Positions 1 through 9,028 of a DNA stretch of 25,030 bases are shown piece by piece. The notes beneath the pieces were generated by a model, which was not told the origin of the DNA, did not search any database, and saw only the letters and a list, made by a program, of their open reading frames with translations. This DNA comes from a virus, in the IMG/VR virus record IMGVR_UViG_3300031873_000363, positions 1-25,030 of that record; one strand, written 5' to 3'. Position 1 is the first letter of the stretch. Every line of letters begins with the position of its first letter. Made by a program: the position numbers and the translations under genes.

Positions 1-97
1 TTTCCGTCTCAACTCTAATAACCCTAGACTTCTCGGTTATATAATCAGAATAATCTAGACACCAGTGGGATAAATTGAATAATATTTCTTTAAACAT
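1..97 (-). CDS. Partial hypothetical protein, N-terminus only
   Basis: An open frame starts at an ATG at 95-97 and runs without a stop to the left window edge, giving 32 residues that begin MFKEILFNLSHW. The ATG overlaps the end of the upstream methyltransferase gene by 8 bases (ATGTTTAA), the same overlap length seen between the two methyltransferase genes at 892-899. That regular spacing is the main reason to call it a gene. The visible part is too short to assign a family. By position it belongs to the glycosyltransferase/methyltransferase operon. Confidence 0.55.
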   Translation of the reverse strand, partial: MFKEILFNLSHWCLDYSDYITEKSRVIRVETE

Positions 98-899
98 TTT
101 TCTTTTTCATTGCTACTAAAAAATAGTGTCTAAATTCTTCTATCTCCACAATTTCAAGTCCACATCTCATAATTAATAATTCTATACCCTTTTTAGTTGC
201 CCACTGCCACTCGTCCAAATAACCTGGATCTAATTTATCCCCAGAATCATGTAGGAAATTGGCCGAAGCAAATGATACCCATAGCATCCCATCCGGTAGT
301 AGATATTCAGATGCTCCCATTAAAAACTCACATGGACTGGGAACGTGTTCTATTACTTCTGTAGCAAATACAAGGTTAAAGTCATCACTGCATGAATGCA
401 TAAATTTAATCTTTGGTTGTACCGACACGTCAACGCGGTGAGCTTCGTGTCCCTTTGAACGAACAAAGAGAATGAAATCCGGCATCACCTCGATACCTAC
501 TACTCGTCTCCAACCACTTTTTAACGCATAATCAATGTTCTCTCCTCCACCGAAGCCAAGTTCCAAAATAGAATCTTTCATTTTTGTACATTTGGCAGCA
601 TGATCTAACCTACCATTTCTTTCGGTGTCAGGTTCTCCGCTCAAAACTCGTGCAATTTTTGGTTCACCAACGTCATAACTTCTCTGTAATATTATGTCTA
701 CTCCCAAGTTTCTTAATTCTGTTAGGTAACCATACAATCCTACTGTATCCTGATAAAATGTTCCACAATTTATGCATAACTCCCATTGCCCACCAGTTGT
801 CTTGAATGGTTCTCCTCGTTCCTTTGAACCACAGTAAACACAGCTATCTCTAATCTCGAACTGCTCACTTTTTCTAGTCTTTGGAATAATGTTATCCAT
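90..899 (-). CDS. Zinc-ribbon class I SAM-dependent methyltransferase
   Basis: A protein of 269 residues. Residues 20-45 carry two CxxC pairs (C20/C23 and C42/C45), a probable zinc ribbon. A class I methyltransferase fold follows: the glycine-rich SAM loop ELGFGGG is at about 113-119, an acidic residue ends the next strand in VVGIEV (about 133-138), and the motif ATEVIEHV is at about 179-186. Proteins with this zinc-ribbon plus methyltransferase layout often act on sugars or small molecules in surface-glycan clusters. The substrate here is unknown. The start overlaps the stop of the upstream methyltransferase gene by 8 bases, so translation is probably coupled. Enzyme class is well supported; target is not. 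Confidence 0.85.
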   Translation of the reverse strand: MDNIIPKTRKSEQFEIRDSCVYCGSKERGEPFKTTGGQWELCINCGTFYQDTVGLYGYLTELRNLGVDIILQRSYDVGEPKIARVLSGEPDTERNGRLDHAAKCTKMKDSILELGFGGGENIDYALKSGWRRVVGIEVMPDFILFVRSKGHEAHRVDVSVQPKIKFMHSCSDDFNLVFATEVIEHVPSPCEFLMGASEYLLPDGMLWVSFASANFLHDSGDKLDPGYLDEWQWATKKGIELLIMRCGLEIVEIEEFRHYFLVAMKKKNV

Positions 900-1527
900 T
901 TTTCCTGATTAATGTTAATAGGATCCCGCCAGTTAATAAATAATAATTTTTATTGAATACGCCTTTTACGTCAAACCATTTTGATACATAATCTGAAAAT
1001 TCGTCTGATGTCCACTCTCTAATATGATACCTATTATATGGTGGTCCCATTATGGGATGCTTTTTTTCCCCAAGGATCTCTCTTGCCGGAGTTGAGAATA
1101 CAATACATTTGGGGTTTATATTAACTATATATTTCATTATGATATCTGGATCCACAACGTGTTCTAGGACATCAGCACAAATTACCATATCGAATTCTTC
1201 ATCTAATGGTCTTGAATAATCAGCCATCATCCATCTACGGTTAGGATAATTAATTGTTAATGTAGAATAGTTTGGTTCTACCTCGATGCCAAGCGTATCG
1301 TGTCCTATAAAATATTTCACTAATTTATACCCAGAGCCACATCCTATATCAAGTATTTTTTTACAATTATTTAATCGCGACAATTCTTCTGCCTTCATGT
1401 AAACCTCAACCTGATATCTTCCTCCAGTTTTTTCTGTAATTTCATTTGAGACATCTAGGGGAACATATTCTGGGTTAGTTTTATATTCAGTCGGTATACA
1501 ATATTTATCGTAGATTATTTCTTCCAT
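892..1527 (-). CDS. Class I SAM-dependent methyltransferase
   Basis: The frame opens at 1569, but ATG 1527 is chosen because it gives a 211-residue protein with a modest 13-base overlap with the stop of the 1017-residue gene upstream. From that start the SAM-binding loop ILDIGCGSG is at about 58-66 and the post-motif CADVLEHV at about 117-124, typical of small UbiE/Methyltransf_11-like enzymes. No extra domain is visible. It sits between a multi-domain glycosyltransferase/methyltransferase and another methyltransferase, so a role in modifying the same glycan is a reasonable inference. The start remains uncertain because neither candidate has a clear ribosome binding site. Confidence 0.82.
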   Translation of the reverse strand: MEEIIYDKYCIPTEYKTNPEYVPLDVSNEITEKTGGRYQVEVYMKAEELSRLNNCKKILDIGCGSGYKLVKYFIGHDTLGIEVEPNYSTLTINYPNRRWMMADYSRPLDEEFDMVICADVLEHVVDPDIIMKYIVNINPKCIVFSTPAREILGEKKHPIMGPPYNRYHIREWTSDEFSDYVSKWFDVKGVFNKNYYLLTGGILLTLIRKNG

Positions 1528-4500
1528 AGATGAAAAACAATCTCGCCAGAAAAGTTTTCCTCCCTCCATTCTATGCCATCAAAATAAGATATTAATTCAC
1601 TTCTATTAATAGATATAAGCGGTCTCCCGACTGAATCGATAAATACTATTTCCGTTGGTTTATCTGTCAGTTTTTCAAACATAACTAATGCCATCCTATT
1701 TTTAAATGACACGAGCGCATTCATCAATACTTTTTTCCAGTTAAAATTATGTTCTAAGACATGTCTCATAAATATACAGTCGGTATTCGAAATATAATCT
1801 TCTAAGTCTGCAACGATGTCAGTAAATTGACTTATTGAACCATCTATATTTTTATAACCACTTTGTTTTATAAATCTCTTGAAATATGCCGTTCCCCCGC
1901 CCCAATCCTCTATATCACCAAAACCATCTAAAAATCTTGCCCCGTCCATATAGGTATCTTCTTTGCCAAATAATTTTGGTTCAGTAAATATAGAGAAATC
2001 CCATCTCCCGCCCATTTTACCGTCTATTATTTTTAATGGAACAAGTTCCGTTTTACTTTCTTCGATTATTGTTACTGACTCTGTCGTGGATGCGATATCT
2101 TCTATCGTTACCTCTTCCGTCTTTGATATTTTTTTAATCAATAGAGATATCCCGTTAGGATTTGCATAGTTAATCTCATACTCACAACCAAACTCATCCA
2201 TCCACTTAACTATTTCTTCTTCATCGTATCTTCTAGCAAATTCTGGATAATACCAATCATAATTATTTAGATTATTTTCTTCAAATGAAAAAGCATCATT
2301 CCAAAATGCTTTCATAACACCATAATAGAAGATTTCATGTGGGGTATATTCTCCTGGTTTCAAACCAAGCATAGAAATTTCTTCTTCTATTTTTATTTTC
2401 TCCTTAATAGCTGAAAGATTTTGTGCAAATTTAGTTAGTGGTTTACATTTTTTAACGCATTCTTCTGACGTAAGTTTCTGCATTTCGTTCCTCAAATTAT
2501 CGTTCACAAATTCTCGTATTGGCCCCATCTTCCTATATAAATAAACATATAGATGCCCACCCATCATTAACTTCCTATATAAGAATTCTATAACCTTCTT
2601 AGGATCTTCTAGATGATGTACGATGCCATCAGCAACTATTAGGTCGTAAGTATTATTTGGAGAATCTATATCCAGAACTCTTTGGTTTATAATTTTTACA
2701 TTTTTATTTCCGGCAAATAGTTGTCTAACATTTTTACATGCCGTTTCCGAGGTGTCTACTCCAGTAATTTTGGCTTTTTTATTATGTTCTGCAATGTATT
2801 TCATATTGAATCCAGAACCAAAACCAATTTCAAGAATATTTTTCTTACTGGCATAAAACTTATTAAATTCTGCCACCGATTTCATCCCGTATTTGGCAAG
2901 TGCCCACTTTAGAAAAAAATCCACCTGTTCCTTGGTTTTCCTGCCATAATTTTCTGGCATCATTTTCCACTTCTTATCAAAACATGCGATAGTTTTACCA
3001 TCCTCACCCGACGTACCCTTTGTTTTATTTAACACATTCTTATCTTCAGAAAGAAACATTGGACCGCCGTTTTCGGCGATTTTAAGTGCCTTTTGGAAGA
3101 ATTTATCAAATTCTTTTGCTTTTACGTTCCAATCCCAATTGTCAACCATTTCTTTTCTGTTTATATCACCCATATTTCTTAGTTCTTCAGTCGTCATGCT
3201 CATTATTTTATTAACAGCATTGTCTATGTCAGCCGGAGTTCTTTCAATTGTTATTCCTCCTCCAAGTTTCTGTAATTCTATCCAGTTACCAGTAGCAGTA
3301 GATATTATTGGCAAACCACAAGACATAGCCTCCATAAGAGAAAGGGAGGCGCCCTCTGACAATGATGGCATAATGAATACATCTAAGTCCTGATAAAATT
3401 TTATAAGTTCTCTTTGTGTAAGTTGGTTATCACCAAATTCTGCTAATTTAAGTTCTACATCTCTTCTGCCCCTTAGGGTATCTATAACCAACTGAATTCC
3501 CTTAACAAGATTAGTTGGATTCCCACTCCAACCAATTTTAAGTGGACCTTTTCTTCCATAGTTTTTCTTTTGTCCAAAAAATGTTGTATTTACCCCATGA
3601 CAAACATACACTACATTAGGATGGAAATTTTTAAATAATTTAAACGATTCCTTAGATACTGTATGAATAATTGGATACCTTAAAATGTGTTGTGCGTTTT
3701 TCGCTGTTTTTGGATCTTGACGTTGATCTTTTTGGTCTTTTTTATCTAGATATCCAAATAATGCCCTAACTCCTGTACATATTTTATTAAAGTTTATGTC
3801 ATCAGGAACCCATGATACCATAAAATGTCCGAATAAATATACCAAGTCTATCCCCTCGTAATGTTTTTTATCTTTCACATTATCATACCAATTTATAATC
3901 TTAAAATCGTATTTATTGCTCATTACTCTGACCATATCCCTAGCGGATATACCAAATGCCCAGTCTGGTTGGTCAACTACCATCAGTATTTTGGGTTTTA
4001 TTTTTTCCATATTGTGATCAAACGTTTTTAATCTATTTACTATTTCTTCTAATTTTTCCCAATATCCAGGTTGTATCGAGTCTCTGTACGGTTGGTTTAT
4101 TAAGGGTTCATAATTCCTAACTGTCCTTATTATAACTTTATGGGGAGCATTTAAATAAGTAAAAGTTCTATCACAATAATCAAGTGAAAGTTTATCTTTA
4201 GGAAACTTTTTAAAATATTTATCAAATACTCGTAATTGGTCTTTATTAAATATTGCTCCCCATCCTATCAATGCAATCTTATTATTGCTTATCTTCTTAT
4301 AATAATCAAAGTGATGTTGTTGACAATTATACACAATATGGTTCCCATCAAACTCATCTATGAGTTGTTGTATATTTTCAACATAACAATCATCATCTTG
4401 GACATAAATAAATTGATTTTTAGCTTGCAATGCTAGCTCATATCTCCACCATATCTTATCCGCCTCAGTCTTTATAAGAATTTCAGTGATATTTTTATTC

Positions 4501-4568
4501 TCTCTTACTATATCTAGTATTTCTTTTGGATATTCTTTTTCTCTAGTTATTAAAACGGCAGTAATCAT
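1515..4568 (-). CDS. Four-domain GT2-like / GT4 / methyltransferase / methyltransferase-like protein
   Basis: A 1017-residue protein with at least three, probably four, domains. Residues 1-185 look like a short GT2-like or GT-A domain with an acidic FIYVQDDDCY patch at 53-62. Residues 192-495 form a GT4 (glycosyl transferases group 1) domain, with VCHGVNTTFF near 322-331 and the donor-binding signature SEGASLSLMEAMSCGLP at 404-420. Residues 560-690 form a class I methyltransferase with ILEIGFGSGFN at 578-588. Residues 850-1017 resemble a degenerate methyltransferase, with DWGGGTAYF at 888-896 and MRHVLEH at 934-940. The start overlaps the stop of the upstream GT2 gene by 4 bases (ATGA). It probably adds and methylates a sugar. 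The acceptor is unknown; virion proteins or host surface glycans are both possible. Confidence 0.85.
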   Translation of the reverse strand: MITAVLITREKEYPKEILDIVRENKNITEILIKTEADKIWWRYELALQAKNQFIYVQDDDCYVENIQQLIDEFDGNHIVYNCQQHHFDYYKKISNNKIALIGWGAIFNKDQLRVFDKYFKKFPKDKLSLDYCDRTFTYLNAPHKVIIRTVRNYEPLINQPYRDSIQPGYWEKLEEIVNRLKTFDHNMEKIKPKILMVVDQPDWAFGISARDMVRVMSNKYDFKIINWYDNVKDKKHYEGIDLVYLFGHFMVSWVPDDINFNKICTGVRALFGYLDKKDQKDQRQDPKTAKNAQHILRYPIIHTVSKESFKLFKNFHPNVVYVCHGVNTTFFGQKKNYGRKGPLKIGWSGNPTNLVKGIQLVIDTLRGRRDVELKLAEFGDNQLTQRELIKFYQDLDVFIMPSLSEGASLSLMEAMSCGLPIISTATGNWIELQKLGGGITIERTPADIDNAVNKIMSMTTEELRNMGDINRKEMVDNWDWNVKAKEFDKFFQKALKIAENGGPMFLSEDKNVLNKTKGTSGEDGKTIACFDKKWKMMPENYGRKTKEQVDFFLKWALAKYGMKSVAEFNKFYASKKNILEIGFGSGFNMKYIAEHNKKAKITGVDTSETACKNVRQLFAGNKNVKIINQRVLDIDSPNNTYDLIVADGIVHHLEDPKKVIEFLYRKLMMGGHLYVYLYRKMGPIREFVNDNLRNEMQKLTSEECVKKCKPLTKFAQNLSAIKEKIKIEEEISMLGLKPGEYTPHEIFYYGVMKAFWNDAFSFEENNLNNYDWYYPEFARRYDEEEIVKWMDEFGCEYEINYANPNGISLLIKKISKTEEVTIEDIASTTESVTIIEESKTELVPLKIIDGKMGGRWDFSIFTEPKLFGKEDTYMDGARFLDGFGDIEDWGGGTAYFKRFIKQSGYKNIDGSISQFTDIVADLEDYISNTDCIFMRHVLEHNFNWKKVLMNALVSFKNRMALVMFEKLTDKPTEIVFIDSVGRPLISINRSELISYFDGIEWREENFSGEIVFHLWKK

Positions 4569-5278
4569 TCTATAAATTTTTTATATTTTTCTCTTATTCT
4601 TTTAACACAATCTGCTTGTATTATAGATTTTTCCTCTTGTGCGCCATGTATTTTACTTCCACTTTTATCTCCACGGATCCTAACATTATATAATCGTTCT
4701 GGAACCCTAACCATTACAGCGGTTGGTTTATTGGTCATTATATTTAATAATAAATCATAATCAACTGCTCGTTCCAGTGTTTCGTCATACCAAATTCCAT
4801 CCATTAATTCTTTTTTTATAAACGAACTACCATGTGGAATTCCTTTTTTACCCTCAAAACATTCCTTAAGACTTGGTATAAAACATTCAAAAAATCCACC
4901 TTCCTTTAGATATCCGATGCCATCATCGTTAACAATATTATAATCAGTAAATACTAAATCAGCGCCAGTATTTTGTGCCACCCTCAACTCTTTTTCTATA
5001 CACATTGGTTCTATCCAGTCATCACTATCAACCACAAGAAAATAGTCACCCTTAGCCAGTGTCATAGCAATGTTTCTCGCTTTTGCTATACCCGAATGTT
5101 TAATTTTTTTATACACATCAACATTCTCTTTAAATAAAACCGTATTATCTTCCGAACCATCATCAACCAAAATTATTTCATAATCCTTACATGTTTGTCT
5201 CTTAATACTTTCTAAACACTTAGAAAGATATTTTTCCGAATTATATGTGGCTATCAATACGCTTATTAATGGTTTCAT
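4565..5278 (-). CDS. Family 2 glycosyltransferase
   Basis: A 237-residue GT2 (GT-A fold) enzyme. The N-terminus PLISVLIATYNSEKYL and the run ILVDDGSEDNT at about 36-46 are the nucleotide-sugar binding core. KARNIAM at about 66-72 and the metal-binding VVDSDDW at about 82-88 complete the family signature. The frame opens at 5314, but ATG 5278 is preferred because the family core begins right after it and because the junction with the upstream gene is TAATATG, a stop/start arrangement repeated elsewhere in this operon. It overlaps the next gene by 4 bases. No membrane segment is visible, so it is probably cytoplasmic. Donor and acceptor are unknown. Confidence 0.9.
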   Translation of the reverse strand: MKPLISVLIATYNSEKYLSKCLESIKRQTCKDYEIILVDDGSEDNTVLFKENVDVYKKIKHSGIAKARNIAMTLAKGDYFLVVDSDDWIEPMCIEKELRVAQNTGADLVFTDYNIVNDDGIGYLKEGGFFECFIPSLKECFEGKKGIPHGSSFIKKELMDGIWYDETLERAVDYDLLLNIMTNKPTAVMVRVPERLYNVRIRGDKSGSKIHGAQEEKSIIQADCVKRIREKYKKFIE

Positions 5279-5279
5279 A

Positions 5280-5720
5280 TTATTTTCCAGACCGTGCCCT
5301 ATCCCACACATCATCCCAGAAATTATCCAGATGTCGGTCCCGTTTGTATTTATCTCTTATCTTATTTGCCCATGGTGGATCAGCAAATGGTCTCTGTCTT
5401 ATTCCTTCCATTGGGTCTTCAAATTCAACTTTTGGTTCTGGTTCTTTTTCTTTATTTTCTAAGGGCACACCTCTCTCTAGTGTTTGTTCTGGAACCGTCT
5501 CGTCATCTTCAGGAAAAGATTCCGGTGGCAATGATACCCCTAAATCAGGTATGGGTTCGGACACCTCAACGCCACAAAGTGTACACTTCATTCTTATTTC
5601 TAGAACACCGTTATGTGCTCCTAACATAGACTTATCACTACTAAATAGGTGATGTCCCGTAGAACACCCCTGGACTATACTGCTTTCTTTTACTATTGGT
5701 TTGTTTATGTCATTATCCAT
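5280..5720 (-). CDS. Hypothetical acidic/proline-rich protein with one CxxC
   Basis: I do not recognise the family. The frame opens at 5807, but that would overlap the upstream gene by about 95 bases; ATG 5720 leaves an 8-base overlap and is preferred, giving 146 residues beginning MDNDINKPIVKESS. The middle contains a CTLCG pair, followed by an acidic, proline-rich stretch (PEDDETVPEQ and EKEPEPKVEFEDP). The C-terminus is charged with several tryptophans (NFWDDVWDRAR). It lies between two glycosyltransferase genes and ends one base before the ATG of the next in a TAATATG junction. No function is assigned. Confidence 0.65.
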   Translation of the reverse strand: MDNDINKPIVKESSIVQGCSTGHHLFSSDKSMLGAHNGVLEIRMKCTLCGVEVSEPIPDLGVSLPPESFPEDDETVPEQTLERGVPLENKEKEPEPKVEFEDPMEGIRQRPFADPPWANKIRDKYKRDRHLDNFWDDVWDRARSGK

Positions 5721-8172
5721 TGAATATTTGTTCCCATTTTTTAGCACATTTTTCCCAATCGAATGTCTTTTTCGCACATCGCGTAAGACGTTTTCGCATT
5801 GGCTCAAACTGCCTAGGGTTTTTAAAATATTTGACTATCTCATTGACAAAAAATTGTTTCCGTTCTTCTTCTTGGACACCGTAATCTCGACCCGATGCCA
5901 CGTCTACAGTCCAATTATCATATGTCTTGTCTGAATGACTAATAATACCCTCTTTTAAGAATTCTCCCTGAGCAAAGGCATCTGTAGTCACCGGGATTAC
6001 GCCGGCAAGTATGGCCTTCGTTCCCGAGATAAAGCCGATCTCGAAAAATTCACTTGGATATAACATAAGTCCAGATTCTAGATATTGGTCAACAATGGCA
6101 TCCTGAGAAATCATATCTCCACTCTCTTTCTCCATTATACCACATTTTTTTAATTTTTCCATCTTTTCTACTGCTCTCCTCTTCCATTCTATCATCTTTT
6201 CATCATTTGCAAACTCACCATCCCAAACTCTAAACCCATAGTTCCATCTAAACTTTAATTTTGGCTTCAAGTCATCTGACAACGCATCATAAACACGTTC
6301 TATAATTTCCATATTGGTCAGAAGACTTCTGTCCGGAGAAGAGGTATTAATAATTTTATATGGATTTCTTTTTACTACAATTGCCCTTTCTTCGAACTTG
6401 CCAATATCTAGTCCGTGGGGTATAATCATAACCTTTTCATCCGGGATGTTCGAACAGTAATCTCTGTGTGCCCTACTCTTAAACATGACCTTGGTCACCC
6501 TTGCAATACGGTCTGGAGTAAATTCTTGCGGCGGGATAACGTCATGCATATCTACAAGAATAATGTCGGCATTGATATCATAATCTAGAGGTTTGGGATG
6601 TCTCCAAAGAATAACTACATCTTGTTTATCACGATAATTCCAGGCAGCAAATGGAAGCCATTTAACTCCATCGATAATCTTTTCATTAGTGCCAATATTG
6701 GCGTATATTTCTACATTCCATCCATCAACTGCCCATCTCTTTGCTAATTGAATAATCGCTTCTTCTGAACCACCAACCCCTTTTGTTTTAAAGGTATCTG
6801 CGTCCCATTCATTTTCAGTATATGAACAATAGATAGCCACGTCCTTACCAGACGAGGTTTGTTTTACAAAATGTCTGTTGCGCAGATTAACAATTGCAGG
6901 ATAATACTTCATATCCGGTGGAACAGAATCTAATAATTTTTTAAGTTCCTTTCTGTCAGTTATAACCTGCGCCTGTTTATATACCTTATTAGCGGCATCA
7001 AACTTCCTAACTTCAGGGGCAAGACTTTTGATAAGTCTCTTTACCCTTTTTGAGTCAGGATATACTTTAAGTGCCATCTTTAGGTTTTTAACTGCATCCT
7101 TGGGTCTTAAAAGTTTTAGATAGGTTTCGGCCAACAACATCCTTGGAAGATAGTCATATTCCCTAGGATTCCAGGCTATCTTTTCATCGGTAGATATCTT
7201 TTTGGTAAATCCATCTTCTAACATCTCTTTGGCAGCCCTGAACTTTCCCATTTTCATATAAATGTTTCCCAAACCAAAGTATGAATCTGGATACCACGGT
7301 CTTAATGCTAATGCCTCTAATTCTGATTGTAACGCCCGGGCATAATCACCTGTATTCGCATAAGCCACGGCAAGTCGGTGCCACGCAGTAAATCGTTCCT
7401 CTTCGGAATTTGACATTCCAAGAAAATCAAGATATAATGGGATTGTATCATCAAATTTTCCTTCACTTAAATAACAATTAGCTAGGTTCCAGTAAATTCT
7501 AGGATCATTAGGATGTTTCTTAAATGCTGTTTCAGATATCTCAGTATTTCTTGCCAAGGCCCTATCTAATCTAGCGCTATCAGTTAAATGAATCACAACC
7601 ATATCTTTGTTAAGATCGGTCATAATCTGACGTTGAGGAGTAAAATCTTCATGAAGTTCTGCGTCATTCCATCTCACGCATCCGTCGTTTTTTAGAACAC
7701 GACTCTTGGTATGTTCTGTATCTAACTTCCCATATTCATCATAATGGTAATTATATACCAGATTCAGAACGTCTATTGCCTCTTCCTTCATTCTGACAGT
7801 AAGATCTCTTAAAAGTTGTGGATTTTTCCATACGTCATCGGAATCGGTCCAAACAATATAATCAAAATCTTTCGAGACTTGAGCAAAGTTAAAATTCCTT
7901 GCATCAGCAAAGTTTTTATTCCATTCAAAATAAGACACAATAGCCCCATATTTTTTGGCGATTTCCTCACATTTTTCATTATTCCCAGTAATTGTCAAAA
8001 AAATGGAATCCACATATTTTGCCAACCCCCCCGTTTTCTTAAGGTCAATGTTCTTATGTTCTTCTAGAAGTTGGGACTTATTTACGACACCGCCAAGACA
8101 TCTATCTAAAAGACGCGCCTCTTCATCGGTAGGAGTCACTATCATACAAAGTGCTATTTTAGGTTTGCTCAT
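5713..8172 (-). CDS. GT2 - TPR - GT4 fusion glycosyltransferase
   Basis: An 819-residue protein from ATG 8172; the frame opens at 8196, but the start after TAATATG fits the family start MSKPKIALCMIV. Residues 5-190 are a GT2 (SunS-like or TPR-associated) domain with NFADARNF at 87-94 and the metal site WTDSDD at 108-113. Residues about 205-385 contain several tetratricopeptide repeats, for example WNLANCYLSEGKFDDTIPLY and FGLGNIYMKMGKFRAAKEML. Residues about 443-819 form a GT4-like domain with GVGGSEEAI at 465-473, IPHGLDI near 584-590 and FFEIGFISGTKAILAGVIPV near 709-728. TPR-linked glycosyltransferases often glycosylate proteins, so a capsid or other virion protein is a possible acceptor. 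That is inference. Confidence 0.87.
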   Translation of the reverse strand: MSKPKIALCMIVTPTDEEARLLDRCLGGVVNKSQLLEEHKNIDLKKTGGLAKYVDSIFLTITGNNEKCEEIAKKYGAIVSYFEWNKNFADARNFNFAQVSKDFDYIVWTDSDDVWKNPQLLRDLTVRMKEEAIDVLNLVYNYHYDEYGKLDTEHTKSRVLKNDGCVRWNDAELHEDFTPQRQIMTDLNKDMVVIHLTDSARLDRALARNTEISETAFKKHPNDPRIYWNLANCYLSEGKFDDTIPLYLDFLGMSNSEEERFTAWHRLAVAYANTGDYARALQSELEALALRPWYPDSYFGLGNIYMKMGKFRAAKEMLEDGFTKKISTDEKIAWNPREYDYLPRMLLAETYLKLLRPKDAVKNLKMALKVYPDSKRVKRLIKSLAPEVRKFDAANKVYKQAQVITDRKELKKLLDSVPPDMKYYPAIVNLRNRHFVKQTSSGKDVAIYCSYTENEWDADTFKTKGVGGSEEAIIQLAKRWAVDGWNVEIYANIGTNEKIIDGVKWLPFAAWNYRDKQDVVILWRHPKPLDYDINADIILVDMHDVIPPQEFTPDRIARVTKVMFKSRAHRDYCSNIPDEKVMIIPHGLDIGKFEERAIVVKRNPYKIINTSSPDRSLLTNMEIIERVYDALSDDLKPKLKFRWNYGFRVWDGEFANDEKMIEWKRRAVEKMEKLKKCGIMEKESGDMISQDAIVDQYLESGLMLYPSEFFEIGFISGTKAILAGVIPVTTDAFAQGEFLKEGIISHSDKTYDNWTVDVASGRDYGVQEEERKQFFVNEIVKYFKNPRQFEPMRKRLTRCAKKTFDWEKCAKKWEQIFNG

Positions 8173-8173
8173 A

Positions 8174-8587
8174 TTATATCTTGCGTGGCACAACAAACTG
8201 GGGGAATGCCTTCATAAACCAGGTCCATTCTGCTAATTCTTCTTTGGTCATTGGATTCGATTGAGAAAGAATTGACGGATCCGTTACCAACATTTCAAAT
8301 CTTCTCATTAAACTTTCTGGAAATTTAAATACCAATCGTTGTCTCTGTTCTTTATCTGCCGCATATTCATTGGCGGCAAGTTCTCGCTTTTGAGTCATAA
8401 TTTGTTCAAAGACCCTCATTTCCGCTGGATACTTTTTCTGATATATTTCTATGATAGCACGGATAAGATGTTGTCTTTCAGATTCGTGCCGGTGTCTTGA
8501 TATAAGACTTGAAAAAACCTCACGAAAAATAGCATCAGAAAATTCTGGTGCTACTTCTTTTTCAGATAATGAATTTTTCTTGTTCAT
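8174..8587 (-). CDS. Hypothetical protein following the capsid gene
   Basis: A 137-residue, mostly helical, charged protein (begins MNKKNSLSEKEVAPEF) with no family I recognise. It has no cysteine pairs, signal peptide or membrane segment. Its ATG lies 7 bases after the predicted spliced capsid stop at 8595-8597, and its own stop forms a TAATATG junction with the GT2-TPR-GT4 gene, so it is part of the capsid-glycosyltransferase transcript. Position suggests a structural or assembly-related role, but nothing in the sequence proves it. Confidence 0.72.
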   Translation of the reverse strand: MNKKNSLSEKEVAPEFSDAIFREVFSSLISRHRHESERQHLIRAIIEIYQKKYPAEMRVFEQIMTQKRELAANEYAADKEQRQRLVFKFPESLMRRFEMLVTDPSILSQSNPMTKEELAEWTWFMKAFPQFVVPRKI

Positions 8588-8594
8588 TTTATAT

Positions 8595-8611
8595 TCAGTT
8601 AGTTGCCTTAA
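8595..8611 (-). CDS. Major capsid protein, exon 3 (last five codons and stop)
   Basis: Seventeen bases complete the split phenylalanine codon and encode K-A-T-N followed by TGA. The exon was placed by two independent signs: its first five bases TTAAG are complementary to CTTAA in the guide sequence of the second intron (P10), and joining it to exon 2 keeps the reading frame and ends 7 bases before the next gene. Because it is so short, protein similarity alone could not locate it. Confidence 0.65.
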
Positions 8612-9028
8612 CTATTTTATATTATGGGGACAAACGCCACCATTTCTAGCCCTACCAAGATTGCAGTTGTAACATTGGACTTGATATGTATTTGGAAATC
8701 CTAGTTTTATTATTTTACGGTATGTCTGGGTACTATTTCCTCCACTATTTCTTTCCTTATGGCCATCATTGTTAACATGGTCAATGGTCAAAAATCCTTC
8801 ATTAGTTTCAATACATCCTTTACAATTACATTGTCTACCATAATAATCAAAAACGGTCTTTTTAAGAGTCGCCCTATAATCACGTAATCTTTGTGCATTG
8901 TCTCTATACCATTTATCTTTATATTTTTTATAATATTTTCCATTTTTTTCAAGCCATTTATGATTATTCTCTTTATACCTATCTTTATTTAAAAGATAGT
9001 GCTGGTGTTTATACTCTTTCCTATCCAT
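8612..9028 (-). CDS. HNH homing endonuclease encoded in intron 2
   Basis: A 138-residue basic protein. The first 55 residues are lysine- and tyrosine-rich and may bind DNA. An HNH nuclease region follows, with metal-binding or structural cysteines in CNCKGC, the catalytic-type segment LTIDHVNNDGH (histidine in the first H position), a conserved YRKIIKLGFP segment and the terminal pair CYNCNLGRARNGGVCPHN. This resembles free-standing and intron-borne phage HNH enzymes that cut intron-less alleles. The gene starts downstream of the intron core, and its TAG stop supplies the terminal intron G. No strong promoter was found directly upstream; it may be translated from the capsid transcript. Confidence 0.88.
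   Translation of the reverse strand: MDRKEYKHQHYLLNKDRYKENNHKWLEKNGKYYKKYKDKWYRDNAQRLRDYRATLKKTVFDYYGRQCNCKGCIETNEGFLTIDHVNNDGHKERNSGGNSTQTYRKIIKLGFPNTYQVQCYNCNLGRARNGGVCPHNIK

Noticed and set aside
5245-5652. Plus-strand frames opposite the 5280-5720 gene
   Set aside because: They are low-complexity, serine- and phenylalanine-rich complements of the acidic, proline-rich minus-strand gene, which has consistent operon spacing.
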